The notes beneath the pieces were generated by a model. That model ran no database searches, was not told where the DNA came from, and saw nothing but the letters and a program-made list of their open reading frames with translations. The position numbers were made by a program, and so were the translations under genes. Shown piece by piece: positions 10,711-22,179 of a stretch of DNA of 64,000 nucleotides (its first letter is position 1; each line of letters opens with the position of its first letter). The DNA is from Lunularia cruciata. Lineage: Eukaryota; Streptophyta; Marchantiopsida; Lunulariales; Lunulariaceae. The stretch lies in the NCBI GenBank assembly GCA_948567375.1, contig OX419755.1, positions 69,878,944-69,942,943 on the forward strand. Reading direction: 5' to 3'.

Positions 10711-11354
10711 ATTTTAATTATAGATATGAATAGGAAAATGCAAGGAATGAAATCATAAAGCTCTAAAAGTGGTTCATGACACAAGTTTAGATATGATCAC
10801 AACATCAAGTTGTTCTGTTCTGCTAAGGTTTATTAAGAGGGCCAAGATAACCTTGGACTCAATGGTATTTATTCTAATCTGTTTATAGAATAAATTATTT
10901 TGGACTTGGCCGAAATGAATTCGAAAGATTCTTAACAAACTTCCTTAAAATAGTTATCAATAAGGTAGCTTGTCCATAAAAGAATTGATAAATATTCTCA
11001 TTGGCATGAAAATACAAGCTGAAAAGTGGTGTATCTCTAGCACTAGGAAATGATCTTGAACATAATAAATCAAGCCTCACTAGACACAACCTTCTGCTAT
11101 GAGCAAAAGAGAACATGGCAAAATTGCTAAATGTAAATTCTACGCAGTTAGGAGTATACAAATACTTTTGTTGCTCATAAACGGCAGTGCTAGGCTTCAA
11201 GAGGAGTAGAAAACATTCCTTGTAGGTGCATGCTTGTGAATTATAGATAGTATGGTGGAATAGTTTAAGACAAAGATTGAACAAATATGAGTGTTCTAAT
11301 GTTCTTGTAACTCAGTATTGCGTTAGGTTGAAAGAAGAACAGTAAAAAGTAGTG

Positions 11355-11415
11355 AAGGCGACCGCGTAGAGAAAACGAAGGATAGGAAGACCCCATGAAT
11401 CCGTACAAGGGAGAG
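11355..11415 (-). repeat. Dispersed GGCGACCGCGTAG repeat, copy 1
   Basis: On the minus strand this reads CTCTCCCTTGTACGG, then TCATGGGGTCTTCCTATCC, then CTACGCGGTCGCC. The same ordered words occur at 45385-45430, 46071-46117, 53930-53980 and 56421-56481, with a shortened form at 47521-47560. It is the only copy in the AT-rich half and the only one on the minus strand. Confidence 0.8.
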
Positions 11416-12994
11416 ACAAAAAAAGTAAAATAGGGCTAAGCCCCAACAGTAAAAAGCAGATATAATATTGAAATAGTTCAAGGTAATGCTTGAACAAACG
11501 TGAGTACTATGACTCTCATGTAATTCAATAGCACTAGATTAGAGGAAGAGAATTATACAAGTTTTCTTCGCTTGATAAACAAGAAAACTGCCAGGTCATC
11601 CCCATATACTAGAACTGTTTTGATCATATGAAAAAAAGAATACATTCTATCGCACCTTAATATGCTTCAAGTGTGAGATTTACACCTAAATATGCTTTAA
11701 ATATGAGGCTGATGTTGAATCTCTTAGAGAAGATATTTTAGAGCGTTCTACTTACCTCTCAAAAAGAACAAACACTTTTGGAAAGAAAGCTTTGTCCTTG
11801 AGTACAACAGTAAACCTATAATTTGCCAATCTAAATAGTGTTAGAAGGTGAAGGAAAATCATTTGTAGATAAAGTACTAATATATTCAAAAACTAATGTT
11901 ATGCTTCATATACAAGGCCATAGACCATACAGATTATTAGTGCATTTACCATCTACTAAACTCCAAATGATAACGAGGGAATAATGCAACAGGTCATGTT
12001 ATCATAGCCAAGCTACCTAGGTATAAGCAATCGATTTCCAAGAGCAAAGGAATCAAGTGCAAACAAGGATGTCCCAAAAGTGAAGAACAAAAAATTTATA
12101 AAGGAGGAAGTAGAAGACCTAAAATAGTAGAAGAATTATGAACACATGAAAAGACAAGGAAAAAAAGAAAAAAATTAAATTTCTCAAATAACACCTAAGA
12201 TGCATTAAAAGGTAAAGATCAAAATAATATGCTCCACACAAAGAAAATATAAACCAATAGGGAAAAACTACCCCTATATTAAAAAAAGCTTCAGAAAAAA
12301 ACAAAGAAGATATAATCAATAGCAATCAATGATAAGAGGCTCTAAAGGTATTAAAGATAAGACAAGTAGAAATGTAAAAAAGATTCTATAGATGTGCACA
12401 AGATGGTAATCTAAGAATTACCATGCAAAAGAAATGATTTTATACATATAAATATATAAAATCATTTCTTTGGTGAATCTTTAGTGAATCTTTCATCAAT
12501 GACACTCATAAACGATAACATTCATAAACCCCAAGAAGAAAACTTTACACAAACCCACGAGCAAAGCAAGAAAAGTATGTGATATTAGTACATCATTATC
12601 ACAATTATGTCACACAAATTAAAAGAGCATTTAAGATATTCAAAATAAGATAATATACAAATGCTGAATAAGTAAAAGGAAAAGTTATAGAAAAGCATGT
12701 TGAATCATCAGAAAAGAATCACCTACTACAACTCAAAATAGTTAAATTGACAAGAGAATGGAGAAACTTTAGCAAGTAAAGGTACATCTTAGAGATAAAT
12801 CAATGATATCCAAAACACACCTACAAATCTCAAGAGGATAAATAGATTCATCCCCATATCAAGAGAACAAAAGAACAAATATTCCATAAAATTAGCTATA
12901 AAGCCCAATTATCACATACCATGAGCACAAAAGCTCAAACATCCAATAGTATGTCATGGAATTTGGAGAAATACCATCCATACACAATGCTTCC
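11416..12994. other. AT-rich interval, no gene recognised
   Basis: No coding region, transposon end or RNA gene was recognised apart from the inverted repeat listed separately. The plus strand becomes A- and G-rich from about 11.6 kb. Confidence 0.5.
12428..12471. repeat. 17-bp perfect inverted repeat
   Basis: AAAGAAATGATTTTATA at 12428-12444 is matched in inverted orientation at 12455-12471, with a 10-bp AT-only loop. No target duplication was recognised, so it is not confidently a MITE. Confidence 0.85.
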
Positions 12995-12999
12995 ATTTT

Positions 13000-13617
13000 T
13001 GTAATACAAATAGCTAGACATGTTATTTAGAGGTGAAAATTGACTTGGTAATGTTTGGAAGGATGTTATATATGATGGAGTAGGTAGATCAAATAGAGAG
13101 GTCCCCAAAAGAGTACTTCCACTAATATGACAGGAGCCAAAAGCACCCCAAAAACTTCAAAGCCAATTTTGGAGGCATAAATGGATGAATTAGGCCTCAA
13201 AAATAGAGAGATTCCTAGAGCTAATTTTGGAAGTCTAAATGGATGAAATAGGCCTCAAAAGCTTGACTAGCAGGCCTTCTCCTCCCCACTATTTCTCTCA
13301 TTGAGACCTTTCTAATGATACCTCACCCGTGCAATTTTTAGCTTCCTATAGGAAGATTCCCTAAAAATTCTCTTTGGTCAAACTTGTTTGATGAACCATA
13401 TATGACAAGAACTGACATTTCACTCATCCATGCAACTAATCTAAGTGTAGAGCTTGTTGATATGTCCACAATCCATGTAATCCAAGGATGTAGGTTCTTT
13501 TGAGGGAAACCTCTTTGCTATATAATAAAGACAATGTGCTCCTTTGGGGTATTGGAGTATTGAGGGCCGAAGTGTTGTGTTTCTTCTCTTGGTGGTTTTC
13601 CTATCCTCAACATCACA
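13000..13617 (+). repeat. Stand-alone solo LTR (618 bp)
   Basis: It starts TGTAATAC and ends CATCACA, with the perfect target duplication ATTTT at 12995-12999 and 13618-13622. It shares the GGATGAATTAGGCCTC and CTATATAATAAAG words with the LTRs of E1-E3. It has only one copy of the U3 unit that is doubled in E1 and E2, but carries its own 58-bp tandem duplication (13161-13218 and 13219-13276). No internal region is attached. Confidence 0.92.
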
Positions 13618-14650
13618 ATTTTGTCCTCTTTGGCAATTTTTCAACTCATAGAGCTAAGTTCTAAAAGATTAATACCTATATAGATTATATTTATTGAAAA
13701 GTGATTGTGGTAGTTTATTGGATCATAAAGTGCAATTGACAAGAAATTGTAACAAAAAATGAGGAAGGAAATAAATATAGGCCATGAAGTATATAACATC
13801 CAATATCAATTAAGAAGGTGTATTGCAAGAAAGCTAAAGTAGGAGGTACGTAACTTGGATAGCAGCTTACATGAAGGAAGATTATAATAAACTTTAAGGG
13901 TGGATTAGATATGATAAAGAAAATAATACCATTTTTAAATGAGAAAGAGATATTAATGCATTAAATGTTAAATAAAATCTTGTGTATATAGAGGAAGAGA
14001 AATAAATAGAGGTATGGAAATTACAATAGAAGAAAAAAGGAATACTATGGGTCATCTCAAATAAGGATGCTTGCAAAACCCACAACTATTCAAGGAGGAG
14101 AAAAATTCATATGTAGAATGTCAATCAACTAATGATAAATATTCCTTTGAAGAAGAAACACCAAAGAATCTATAACTAACCAAAATTCAAGATTAAGCAC
14201 CTTAAGTGCGCACTGGATGGATGCATCAAATACTTTGGATGCGGAACAATACAAGCTGGTCCAAATATCAGGTTTCAAACTTAATCATCAACATTAAAAA
14301 TCATATTTAAACAAACAAGGCAACCTAATCGTATCCATTCAAATTATCAGTTTATAAAAATTTCACCTAGTATTTCATTAAATATTTACAAGAAAGAATC
14401 ACTTAAAGTTAACTAATATATGATTAGTTTAGAAGCAAGGAAATACACATTTATATTTTCAAAAACTAATAATAAGTAAAATAGACAGGGCTGAATTGAG
14501 TGAAATTTGAGGAGACATTATGTTGTAATGACCTACAAATAGACCTTCAAAGGAGTATTCCTTTTATCAAAGCCCACATATGAAGATAGTCACAATTGTT
14601 CAAAAAAGTTACATATGTTCATTTATTGGAAGACAAACTTTCCTTTAAGA

Positions 14651-14668
14651 TATATATATATATATATA
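14651..14668. repeat. (TA)9 microsatellite
   Basis: Uninterrupted TA dinucleotides, about nine copies, within AT-rich DNA. Confidence 0.9.
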
Positions 14669-15406
14669 ACCTATATATGCACCAAATATATAAGGTGAAC
14701 TTGTCAAGGAGTTTAATTATGACATATGATCATAAGCAAAGGAATTACATGTGAAGATTAATTATATAATTTTTGGCTTAAGATCAAACTTAATGAAGTA
14801 CCAATCCATAAAGGATCCAAATATGCTTCAAATGACAAAAATCAATGCAATCTGTAAGATTAGATGCAAGAATCGTTATCAACAAGGATATAAATGCACA
14901 AGGAAAGTGGGTGTTGTTTGGTAGTAAAGATTTGTTCAACTCTAAGATATATTGAGAGCTTAATTAAACAATATTTGAAGCACATAAGACTTGTTAAAGA
15001 AGTTAGGTTCATTAAGTTAAGAATTGTAGAATTTTGTCTCAAGAATTGTAGTGAGTGATGTTTACATGTGAAGCATGATAAATACAATGAGAAGAATATA
15101 TAATTGTAAAGCAAATAGAAGTAAAGCTTAAATAGGTTATTAAAAATTAGGGCAAATTATGAAGAGGTATGAAGAGAGTAACATATTTTTAGTTATGATT
15201 AGTAGATAGGAGAATGTATAATGGGTTCTTAAGTGAATGTAGGGACAATGAATTAATGAGAAAAAGCAAGAGATAAGAAAACAAAGAAAAGAAGAGACAT
15301 TTAAAAATTATAGGAAAAGGATTGTCAACCATTCCTCATAAGGACAATAAGGAAGTTCCTTGAGAGGAGGAGTGTTAGAGAGCAAGGAAGAGCATACATG
15401 CCTAGC

Positions 15407-15410
<4 letters not shown>

Positions 15411-15465
<55 letters not shown>
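15411..15465. repeat. (TA)27 microsatellite
   Basis: Uninterrupted TA dinucleotides, about 27 copies. This length is prone to slippage and to cruciform formation and may be unreliable in assembly. Confidence 0.95.
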
Positions 15466-15467
<2 letters not shown>

Positions 15468-18374
15468 TTACTTATAAGCTTAAAGCTCCAAATAAAGAAC
15501 TCCTCATAATAACTAGGAGCTATAAAGAAGTTAATAGAGTAGAAAAGGTCATTGGAGACTTCAAAGGATCTATTTAAAGCCTTTTGAGCTAGATAAAGAA
15601 GGAATTTCCAATAGTTAAAGATAAGAGTGAGAGTTGGATAAATTCAAAAAAAGTTACATAATTACAAATAATTAGAATTGATTAAGGTTTGAGGAGAAGA
15701 AGAGAAAAACAAGATATGAAAAATATGCTCATAAAATAGAGTCCTAGTAAAAAGAATTGATGATCCTATTGAAAGCTTTGAAAAGACAAAACGTAGCATA
15801 CAATCACAAAGAGTAAGAAATAACATTAGAAATTACACTCCAAGGAAGTTATACTTATAGGCATGGACAAAAGATCAAGGACTTCATGAAGAAGAAACAA
15901 ATTTTTAAAAGAGAATGTTCATATCTGCTAGAAGATAAATTTTTAGGTAGAGGTGAGACATATTTAAAGTTTTGAGCAAGACAAAGTAATAGATTCCAAA
16001 GATAAAGAGACACATTGGAAAGATGAAATGATTCATCAAGAAGTTTCATCATGACCAAGTGGAAAATGAAATAATATGATAAATCACTATAAATAAATAG
16101 TTAACATCCTACATATGGTATCAAATATATATGGAAGATACCCTAAAAAGTAAAATCAACTCTCTTAAAGAAACTCCTTAAGTTTTTTAGTAGCCTTTGC
16201 AAATGAGTCAAATAATTGAGTAAGGTATGTAGAAACCTATTTATTGATTGGGGCTCTAAATTATTAATGTACGGTCCTAGGTAATAGATTTTTTGGTTAT
16301 GAAGTTAATAAATGTCTTCTTTAAGGAGGTGCTTAGGGATGAAAGATTGGATGATGAATTATAAGATAATGGAAATCATTGCCTTATTTGATAAGTTGGA
16401 TATGAGATTAAGATGAGAATTAGAAGATTATCTACTCTTTTATGAGTGAATTATTTGTAAACCCCATAGATCCCATAAGACAACTCACATATGGTTATCT
16501 ACACCCTTGTTCTTTATGCTTAGTAGCTAACATTCTATTTCTGTATTACATATATACAAACAGTATTATAGGAAAGCTTAAAGGTTTCAAGCAAGGATTG
16601 AGTAGACAACCATCACTTCAATAGTAACTCAGAACTAGAAACAAGAGACAAGTAACTAGAACTATGCCTTAAGACAACCAAAGTGAATTCAAGCAAGACT
16701 ATAGCTCAATCAAAGCTTTTGAACATATATGAGGTATGTGTAAGGTGCTTATATTGAATAAACAAGAATGATTCATCTTTCTTTTATGAAAATTTCATAA
16801 CGTCAAAGGGGTTTAGAAGTGCAACAAAGAGAGATTAAATAGAAGATTGCAAGGGAGAATCTTAGTACACTTAGAGAGAACTATAGAGCATATAGTGCTA
16901 TACTTAGCCCTATAAAACATAAATTTCCTAGGCTAATAGAACATACAGAACATAGGCTAATAGAACATATCTCAATAAATTAGTGACATGTTTGGAGTTA
17001 TTACTTTACTTACTTTAGTTCATAATGTTAATAATTTGGATTATATATAAGATAATTAGAAATAAATTATTCTAAGAAGGTTGTTGTTACTTAAAAATTA
17101 AAGGCAAGGAAAATGGTTGCATTCCTATCCTATGATACTCATTCTAATTTACCTAGTTTGAAAGGAATATGTCCAGAAAATATGTGTGGATAGAGTGCTC
17201 TAAATGTTCATAGGCTTGATTACAAAGAATTAACCTCAATTTGTTTTATCAATATTTAAGATACTCAATGTGAATAGAGATTCCTAAATATTCATACGCT
17301 TGATGATAGAGATTTGAATTTTTTATTTGTTGATATGTATTGTAAGATATGGGAAAGGGAGTTTTGAAAGGTAGTTATGAAGGAGAGGAGTTGAGATTGT
17401 TTCACCATGTGCAACCTTTCATCAAGAGGTTCCTTGATAAAGGAAAAAAGAAAAAATTATAATTTAAGAGACGATAAGCTTAAATTATATTATAATTATC
17501 TTAAATTATAATTTGAGAGAAGGTAAGCTTTGAATTATAGAGAAGGTCAGCTCTGAGGAAGAAATACCAAGAGCCAAGAGATTAGCATTATGAACCAAGT
17601 CATTGTTTGTGGATATTAAGAAGTAATTTCAAGATGAGTAGATTCATGGTAAGGGATTTGAGAATGATTTTGATAGACTTTGACGCGTGTAGTATAAGAT
17701 TCAATGATTAAATTTTCAAGGAACATTAAGATAAGTTTTTACTCTTGTTTTGAACTCCATTTTGTATAAAAAACTTGGAGTTCATTATTGTTAGAACCAA
17801 GTACTACAACTAGGTATAAATAAATAAAATTAAGGATCTAAGAATTCTAGGTAGCAAATTCATAACAATTTGTAATTGATTTTTAAATGGTGGGTTAAGT
17901 TCCAATGCTTTATACTCTAAATCATCAAGGTAGATTAGATTTGCCATGGCTTAAACATATAGAGTATTTTTCCTTTTTATTGAGAAAAGCAATAAGATAA
18001 AGGAAGCAAGTTGATGAAGTTTAACATGGAATTCTAGATCATGGATCAAAAACATATTTTGTGATAGATTTTGAAATTTGTGATTAAGATCCAAAAATAT
18101 AGGATAGGGATATAATTTTAATGGATTTTGAAATTTATTAAAGAAGGTTTGACCATTTATAGCAATCTCTAAACTAATTTATAACTACAAGGTACAAGAA
18201 GCATATTAAGGATCATGGAATTCTAGAAAAAAGCCTTGGAAGAAATTGATGATGGATTGGAGCTATGGGAATTAAAGTTCAAAAAAGTAAGGATCCCAAA
18301 CCACCAAATGACATCAAGATAAAGTTATAGCTATGATTTTTGCTCCTATTTTATGCAGTACCTTTATAGATCTC

Positions 18375-19114
18375 TATAATACCAATAGCTAGATACAAGA
18401 TCTAGAGAGGAAATTTGGTTTGGTAACATCTGTAAGGATGTTATACATGAGGGACTAAGTAGATAAGCTAGAGGTATCACCAAAAGAGTACTTCTACTAA
18501 TAGGCTAGAAACCAAAACATGCTTGGAAACTTTAGAATCAATAGCTAGGCATATGATCTAGAGGTGAAACTTGGAGTGGTGACATTTGGAAGGATGTTAC
18601 ACATGGTGGAGAACATATATCAGATAGAGGTATCACCAAAAGAGCACTGGTACTAATAGAGAAGAAGCCAAAAATAGCCTGAACTTTAGTCATTTTTGGA
18701 GGCCTAAACAAATGAATTAGGCCTCAAAAATGGAAAGGTTCTTTCACCTCAAGCTATAAAAGCTTGCCTTCTCCCCCCATGATTTGTCTAGTCAAGATCT
18801 TTCCAATGGTACCTTACCCATGCAATTCTGAGCTTCCTACAAGAAGATTCCCAAAATATTCTCTTCAGTCAAAACCATTTGACCAACTAGATAGGACAAG
18901 GACTGATATGTCAACCATCCAAACAATTAAATCCAAGGATGGAGCTCACTGACAGGTCACCAATCCATGTATCTGATCCAAGGGTGGAGCTTCGTTTGAG
19001 GAGATACTCTTTGCTATATAATAAATAGAAGGTGCTCCTTTAGGGCATCTAAGGATTGAGTGTGAAATCTGTGTTTTCTGTCCTGAAGAGTTCTCTTGTC
19101 CTTGGAGCATTACA
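18375..19114 (+). repeat. E2 5' LTR (740 bp)
   Basis: It begins TATAATACC, one base from the family start TGTAATACC, and ends GCATTACA directly before the primer-binding site. It is the long form, with the U3 unit doubled (the AGGTATCACCAAAAGAG word at two places). A TATA-like CTATATAATAAA occurs near 19013. The terminal word and the primer site fix it as the 5' LTR. Confidence 0.92.
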
Positions 19115-19115
19115 A

Positions 19116-19127
19116 TGGTATTTGAGC
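19116..19127 (+). other. E2 primer-binding site (mutated)
   Basis: TGGTATTTGAGC differs from the canonical initiator-Met site TGGTATCAGAGC at two positions. It follows the 5' LTR after a single A. Confidence 0.85.
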
Positions 19128-19254
19128 AAGTTTTTCAATCCAAGAGAGTGGATCATCCCTCTTGGAAGAGCACAAGCTACTGAAATTGAGTAATTTGAGG
19201 TGGAGAACATAGTGCAATTGTTAGACCTTGGAAGTGCTTTAGAGAACGGATGGG

Positions 19255-19703
19255 ATCGATGCACCAAGAGGAAAATTTTTGCACCTAGCTTCCCATTCTT
19301 GAATCTATTCCACATCAAGATTATGGATATCTAGCGTGAGCAAATGAGAGTATTGTTAGTTTATCACTTTGGAGCAAAATTCATGGATAGAGTGATGAAT
19401 TTGCCAAACCCAACCTACCTATGGTGGTATACAACAGAGAGTGGGATTTGACAATCTACATCTTATTATGATGTTATGGATCTGAATGTACCAAATCCTC
19501 ACCTTTTCAACACACAAGTAGAAATCCGTTATGTAGTTAGACCAAAAGTGATGTTTAGGGATTTATTAGTCTGCAATTTTGGTGAAGAATATTATTAACG
19601 AGTGATGGAGGAATATTGACAATGAGTTATGGCCTCTAAGGTCCCAATGGTAATCTCCATAATTTTTGCACTCTCTCAAGTCATCATTCTAACCCTCTGT
19701 TGA
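19255..19703 (+). pseudogene. E2 copy of the unassigned leader reading frame
   Basis: The second of three copies of the frame between primer-binding site and gag. The start corresponds to ATC instead of ATG. Recognisable parts are MRVLLVYHF, KFMDRVMN, then FNTQVEIRYVVRPKVMFRD and the terminal IILTLC-stop at 19701-19703. A 1-base and a 4-base length difference from E1 and several stops show it is decayed. Its identity to E1 in the second part is high at protein level. Confidence 0.5.
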
Positions 19704-19744
19704 AGTAGGAAGTAGCAAGTGAACTTTGTTTGTGTGTAGGAAGC

Positions 19745-21560
19745 ATGGATCTACAATTGCAAGAGTTGATGTAAGGAATGCAAGGGATGTTGAATGAGTT
19801 TTGAGAAATCAAGATGACCATGGAGGCATTAAAAAATCAAGTACAAACCCTCAAGAATGATCAAAACATGTAGGAAGAGGAACCATCTCAAAGCCCAATG
19901 TAATACTCCGAGGACAAGAGAAGAGAGAAATACAGATTGCACATTCAAACATTCAATGCCCCAAAGGAGCACCTTCTCTTTATTATATAGACAAAGAGGA
20001 TCTCCTCCAAGAAAGCTCCACCATAGGATTAGGGACACAGATAGGTGACATGTCAGCAAGCTCCACCCCTGGATTACTAACTTAGATGGGTGACATGTCT
20101 GGTCTAGGTCCTATCTGGCTGGTCAAACAAGCTTTGACCGGAGGGAATCTTCCTGTAGGAATCTCAGAATCACGTAAAGTACCGTTGGAAAGCTCTCAAT
20201 GAGACAAATCAGGGGGAGGGAAGGCCAACCCTTCCTCCACTGTGGGGGTGGAGGGGGGGGGGGAAGGAATTCTACACATTTTCGAGGCCTAATTCATCCG
20301 TTTAGGCCTCCAGAATTGCCTTCAAAGATTTCAGGCATATTTCGGTTCCTACTCTATTAGTAGAAGTCCCCTTTTGGTGATACCTCTTTCTGATCTATTT
20401 ATTCCATCATGTGTAACATCCTTCCAGATGTTACGAAACCAATTCTAACCTTTAAATCATATGTCTAGCTATTGGTTCTAAGGTTCTCAAGTTTATTTTG
20501 GTTTCTGCCCTATTAGTAGAAGTACTCTTTTGGTGATACGTCTATCTTATCTATTTTGACCATCATGTATAACATCATTCTAGATGTTACCAAATCAAAT
20601 TTCACATCTAGATCATATGGCTAGCTCTTGGTATTACACCCAATACCTACAATTGAAGTACTTGGAGAGGCACCCGTGCCTATGACATCAAACCTGGCCA
20701 ATGATGAAGCTATATTGTTACTATGGATGAAGAAGATCTGTAATATTGAGCCTTACAAGAGGCAGCATGTTATGGGAGTAGGGGAGAATTGGATTTCAAG
20801 AATGAATCAATACTTTTGATTGTTCTCAATAGAAATCATTGAGCATGCCATAGGCATGTTTGCATGTGGTTATCGGACCGATAAAGCCCTCACATGGTAC
20901 AATGCTTGGGAACAATCAATGTTGGAAAAAAGAAGGGAGGTCACGTGGATAGCAATGCAAGAAGTACTTTTGAATAATTTCAAGTTTGTGGATTCCATAC
21001 AGATGGCCCAAATCCAACTATGGAGATTGAAACAAAAGAATACCATACAATAGTATGTGGAAGCATTTCTAGATCTACAAGTCTCAATAATCAACATGGG
21101 TCCAATAGAGGCTCTAAACAATTTCAAACAAGGGTTGAAGGACCGGACTCGCCAAGAAGTCATGGTACAAAATCCTTGCATTGTATTTGAAGCCATTGCT
21201 TGTGCTCAAAGAATAGTAGGGGCACTTGGAGGAGGTGAAGGAGTAGTTATGTCTCAACACTATCAGGCAGAAATGCCACATGTAGGTGGACCAACAATTA
21301 TAGAAGTAGGCAACCTTCAATTTTGAGATAGAAGAGCACGACCGCTTCAAGGAGAGCGGGGATGGGTGGAAGAACAGAGAGATGGAGTCTCACGAGGAGA
21401 AGGAACTTGAGGAGAACAACATCATTGCTACAATTGAAGCCATATTGGGCACATCTCCATCAACTATCTTGCTTGTCTCGCTAGAGGCCCTTGGCCTCCA
21501 TATAGGCAATCTTTGATCACAATGGAGCAACGTACGGAGGAAGAGGAGATAGAAATCACC
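19745..21560 (+). pseudogene. E2 gag (disrupted, interrupted by a solo LTR)
   Basis: The start ATG at 19745 (MDLQLQELM) matches the E1 gag start. After the solo LTR at 19899-20638 the frame continues with IEVLGEAPVP, LLLWMKKICNIEPYK, ALTWYNAWE and a stop-interrupted ALGGGEGVV region near 21240. The zinc-knuckle region at about 21420-21470 is damaged: the second Cys is a stop and the last Cys is Tyr (HCYN, then SHIGHISINY). Acidic and basic stretches follow before the protease. It cannot make a functional nucleocapsid. Confidence 0.85.
19899..20638 (-). repeat. Solo LTR nested in E2 gag, opposite orientation (740 bp)
   Basis: It runs TGTAATAC to GTATTACA with perfect target duplication CCCAA at 19894-19898 and 20639-20643. 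The order of internal words shows minus orientation, opposite to E2. It is the long LTR form and contains a G-rich stretch (G5 and G11 runs) at about 20244-20263. Because it sits inside E2 it is younger than E2. Confidence 0.95.
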
Positions 21561-21679
21561 TTGGAAAACAAAGATTGCCAGTAAAGGTACCTCGTGGCAT
21601 TATTGGCTCAATAGGGAAGTGGACAAGCAAGGGGAGGAAGGAGATGAGTGCACAAAGATCTAGAAAGGCAAACTCACAA

Positions 21680-22132
21680 TTGATTGTCATGAATGGGGTC
21701 CTAGAAGGCAATTAGGTGAAATTATTGATAGATCTTGGAGCAAGAGAGAATTTCTTATCTTGCTCTATTGCAATGAAATTGGGGATGGATCTAGAGAAAG
21801 ATGAGAGCAAAGAAGTAGAGTTACCTAATGGGCAAGCAGAGAAGATTGAATTGTTATCTAAAAGGGTAACACTCTCTGTAGGAGAATATCAAGAAGCAAT
21901 TGAGTGGCATGTGATACAATTAGCTTGTTATGATGTAATCTTAGGCATACCTTGGATAAAGCAATATAACCCTATGGTAGATTGGAGGAAGAAAGTAGTG
22001 AGCACCCGCCAATGGATGATCATTGGGGTTAGAGACAAAGCACATAGGCAGAAATTGCCTCTCTATGTCACAAGAACAACAATTGTCTATAAGATAGATA
22101 GATGTTTCATGGGTTTAATAAGAAAAGTCTAG
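21680..22132 (+). pseudogene. E2 aspartic protease (altered active site)
   Basis: The region after SQLIVMNGVLEGN reads LLIDLGARENFLS, so Leu occupies the Ser/Thr position of the D-S/T-G active site. There is a TAG just before KLLIDLG. From 21716 the frame is open for 138 codons and keeps VILGIPWIKQYNPMVDWRKK. The best preserved protease segment of the three elements, but not catalytically credible. Confidence 0.85.
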
Positions 22133-22179
22133 AGTTAGAGTCTAGAGTGCACAACTCGCTGGATAAATTCTTGAGAAAT

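Larger units (their letters stand above)
13623..18361. other. Purine-rich AT-rich interval, no gene recognised
   Basis: The plus strand is strongly A- and G-rich over several kilobases, with few open frames and no recognisable domain. A decayed plus-strand coding region for a Lys/Glu-rich protein is possible (for example around 15.7-16.0 kb), but stops are too frequent to support a call. Two TA microsatellites are listed separately. Around 17457-17545 a short AT-rich word is repeated two to three times. Confidence 0.45.

Noticed and set aside
12428-12471. 17-bp inverted repeat as a MITE
   Set aside because: No flanking target duplication and no second copy in the window.
15411-15465. TA run as a centromeric or origin element
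   Set aside because: It is a plain dinucleotide microsatellite with no accompanying satellite array.
20870-21350. Minus-strand open frames of 78 and 108 codons
   Set aside because: They are antisense to E2 gag, which is recognisable on the plus strand.
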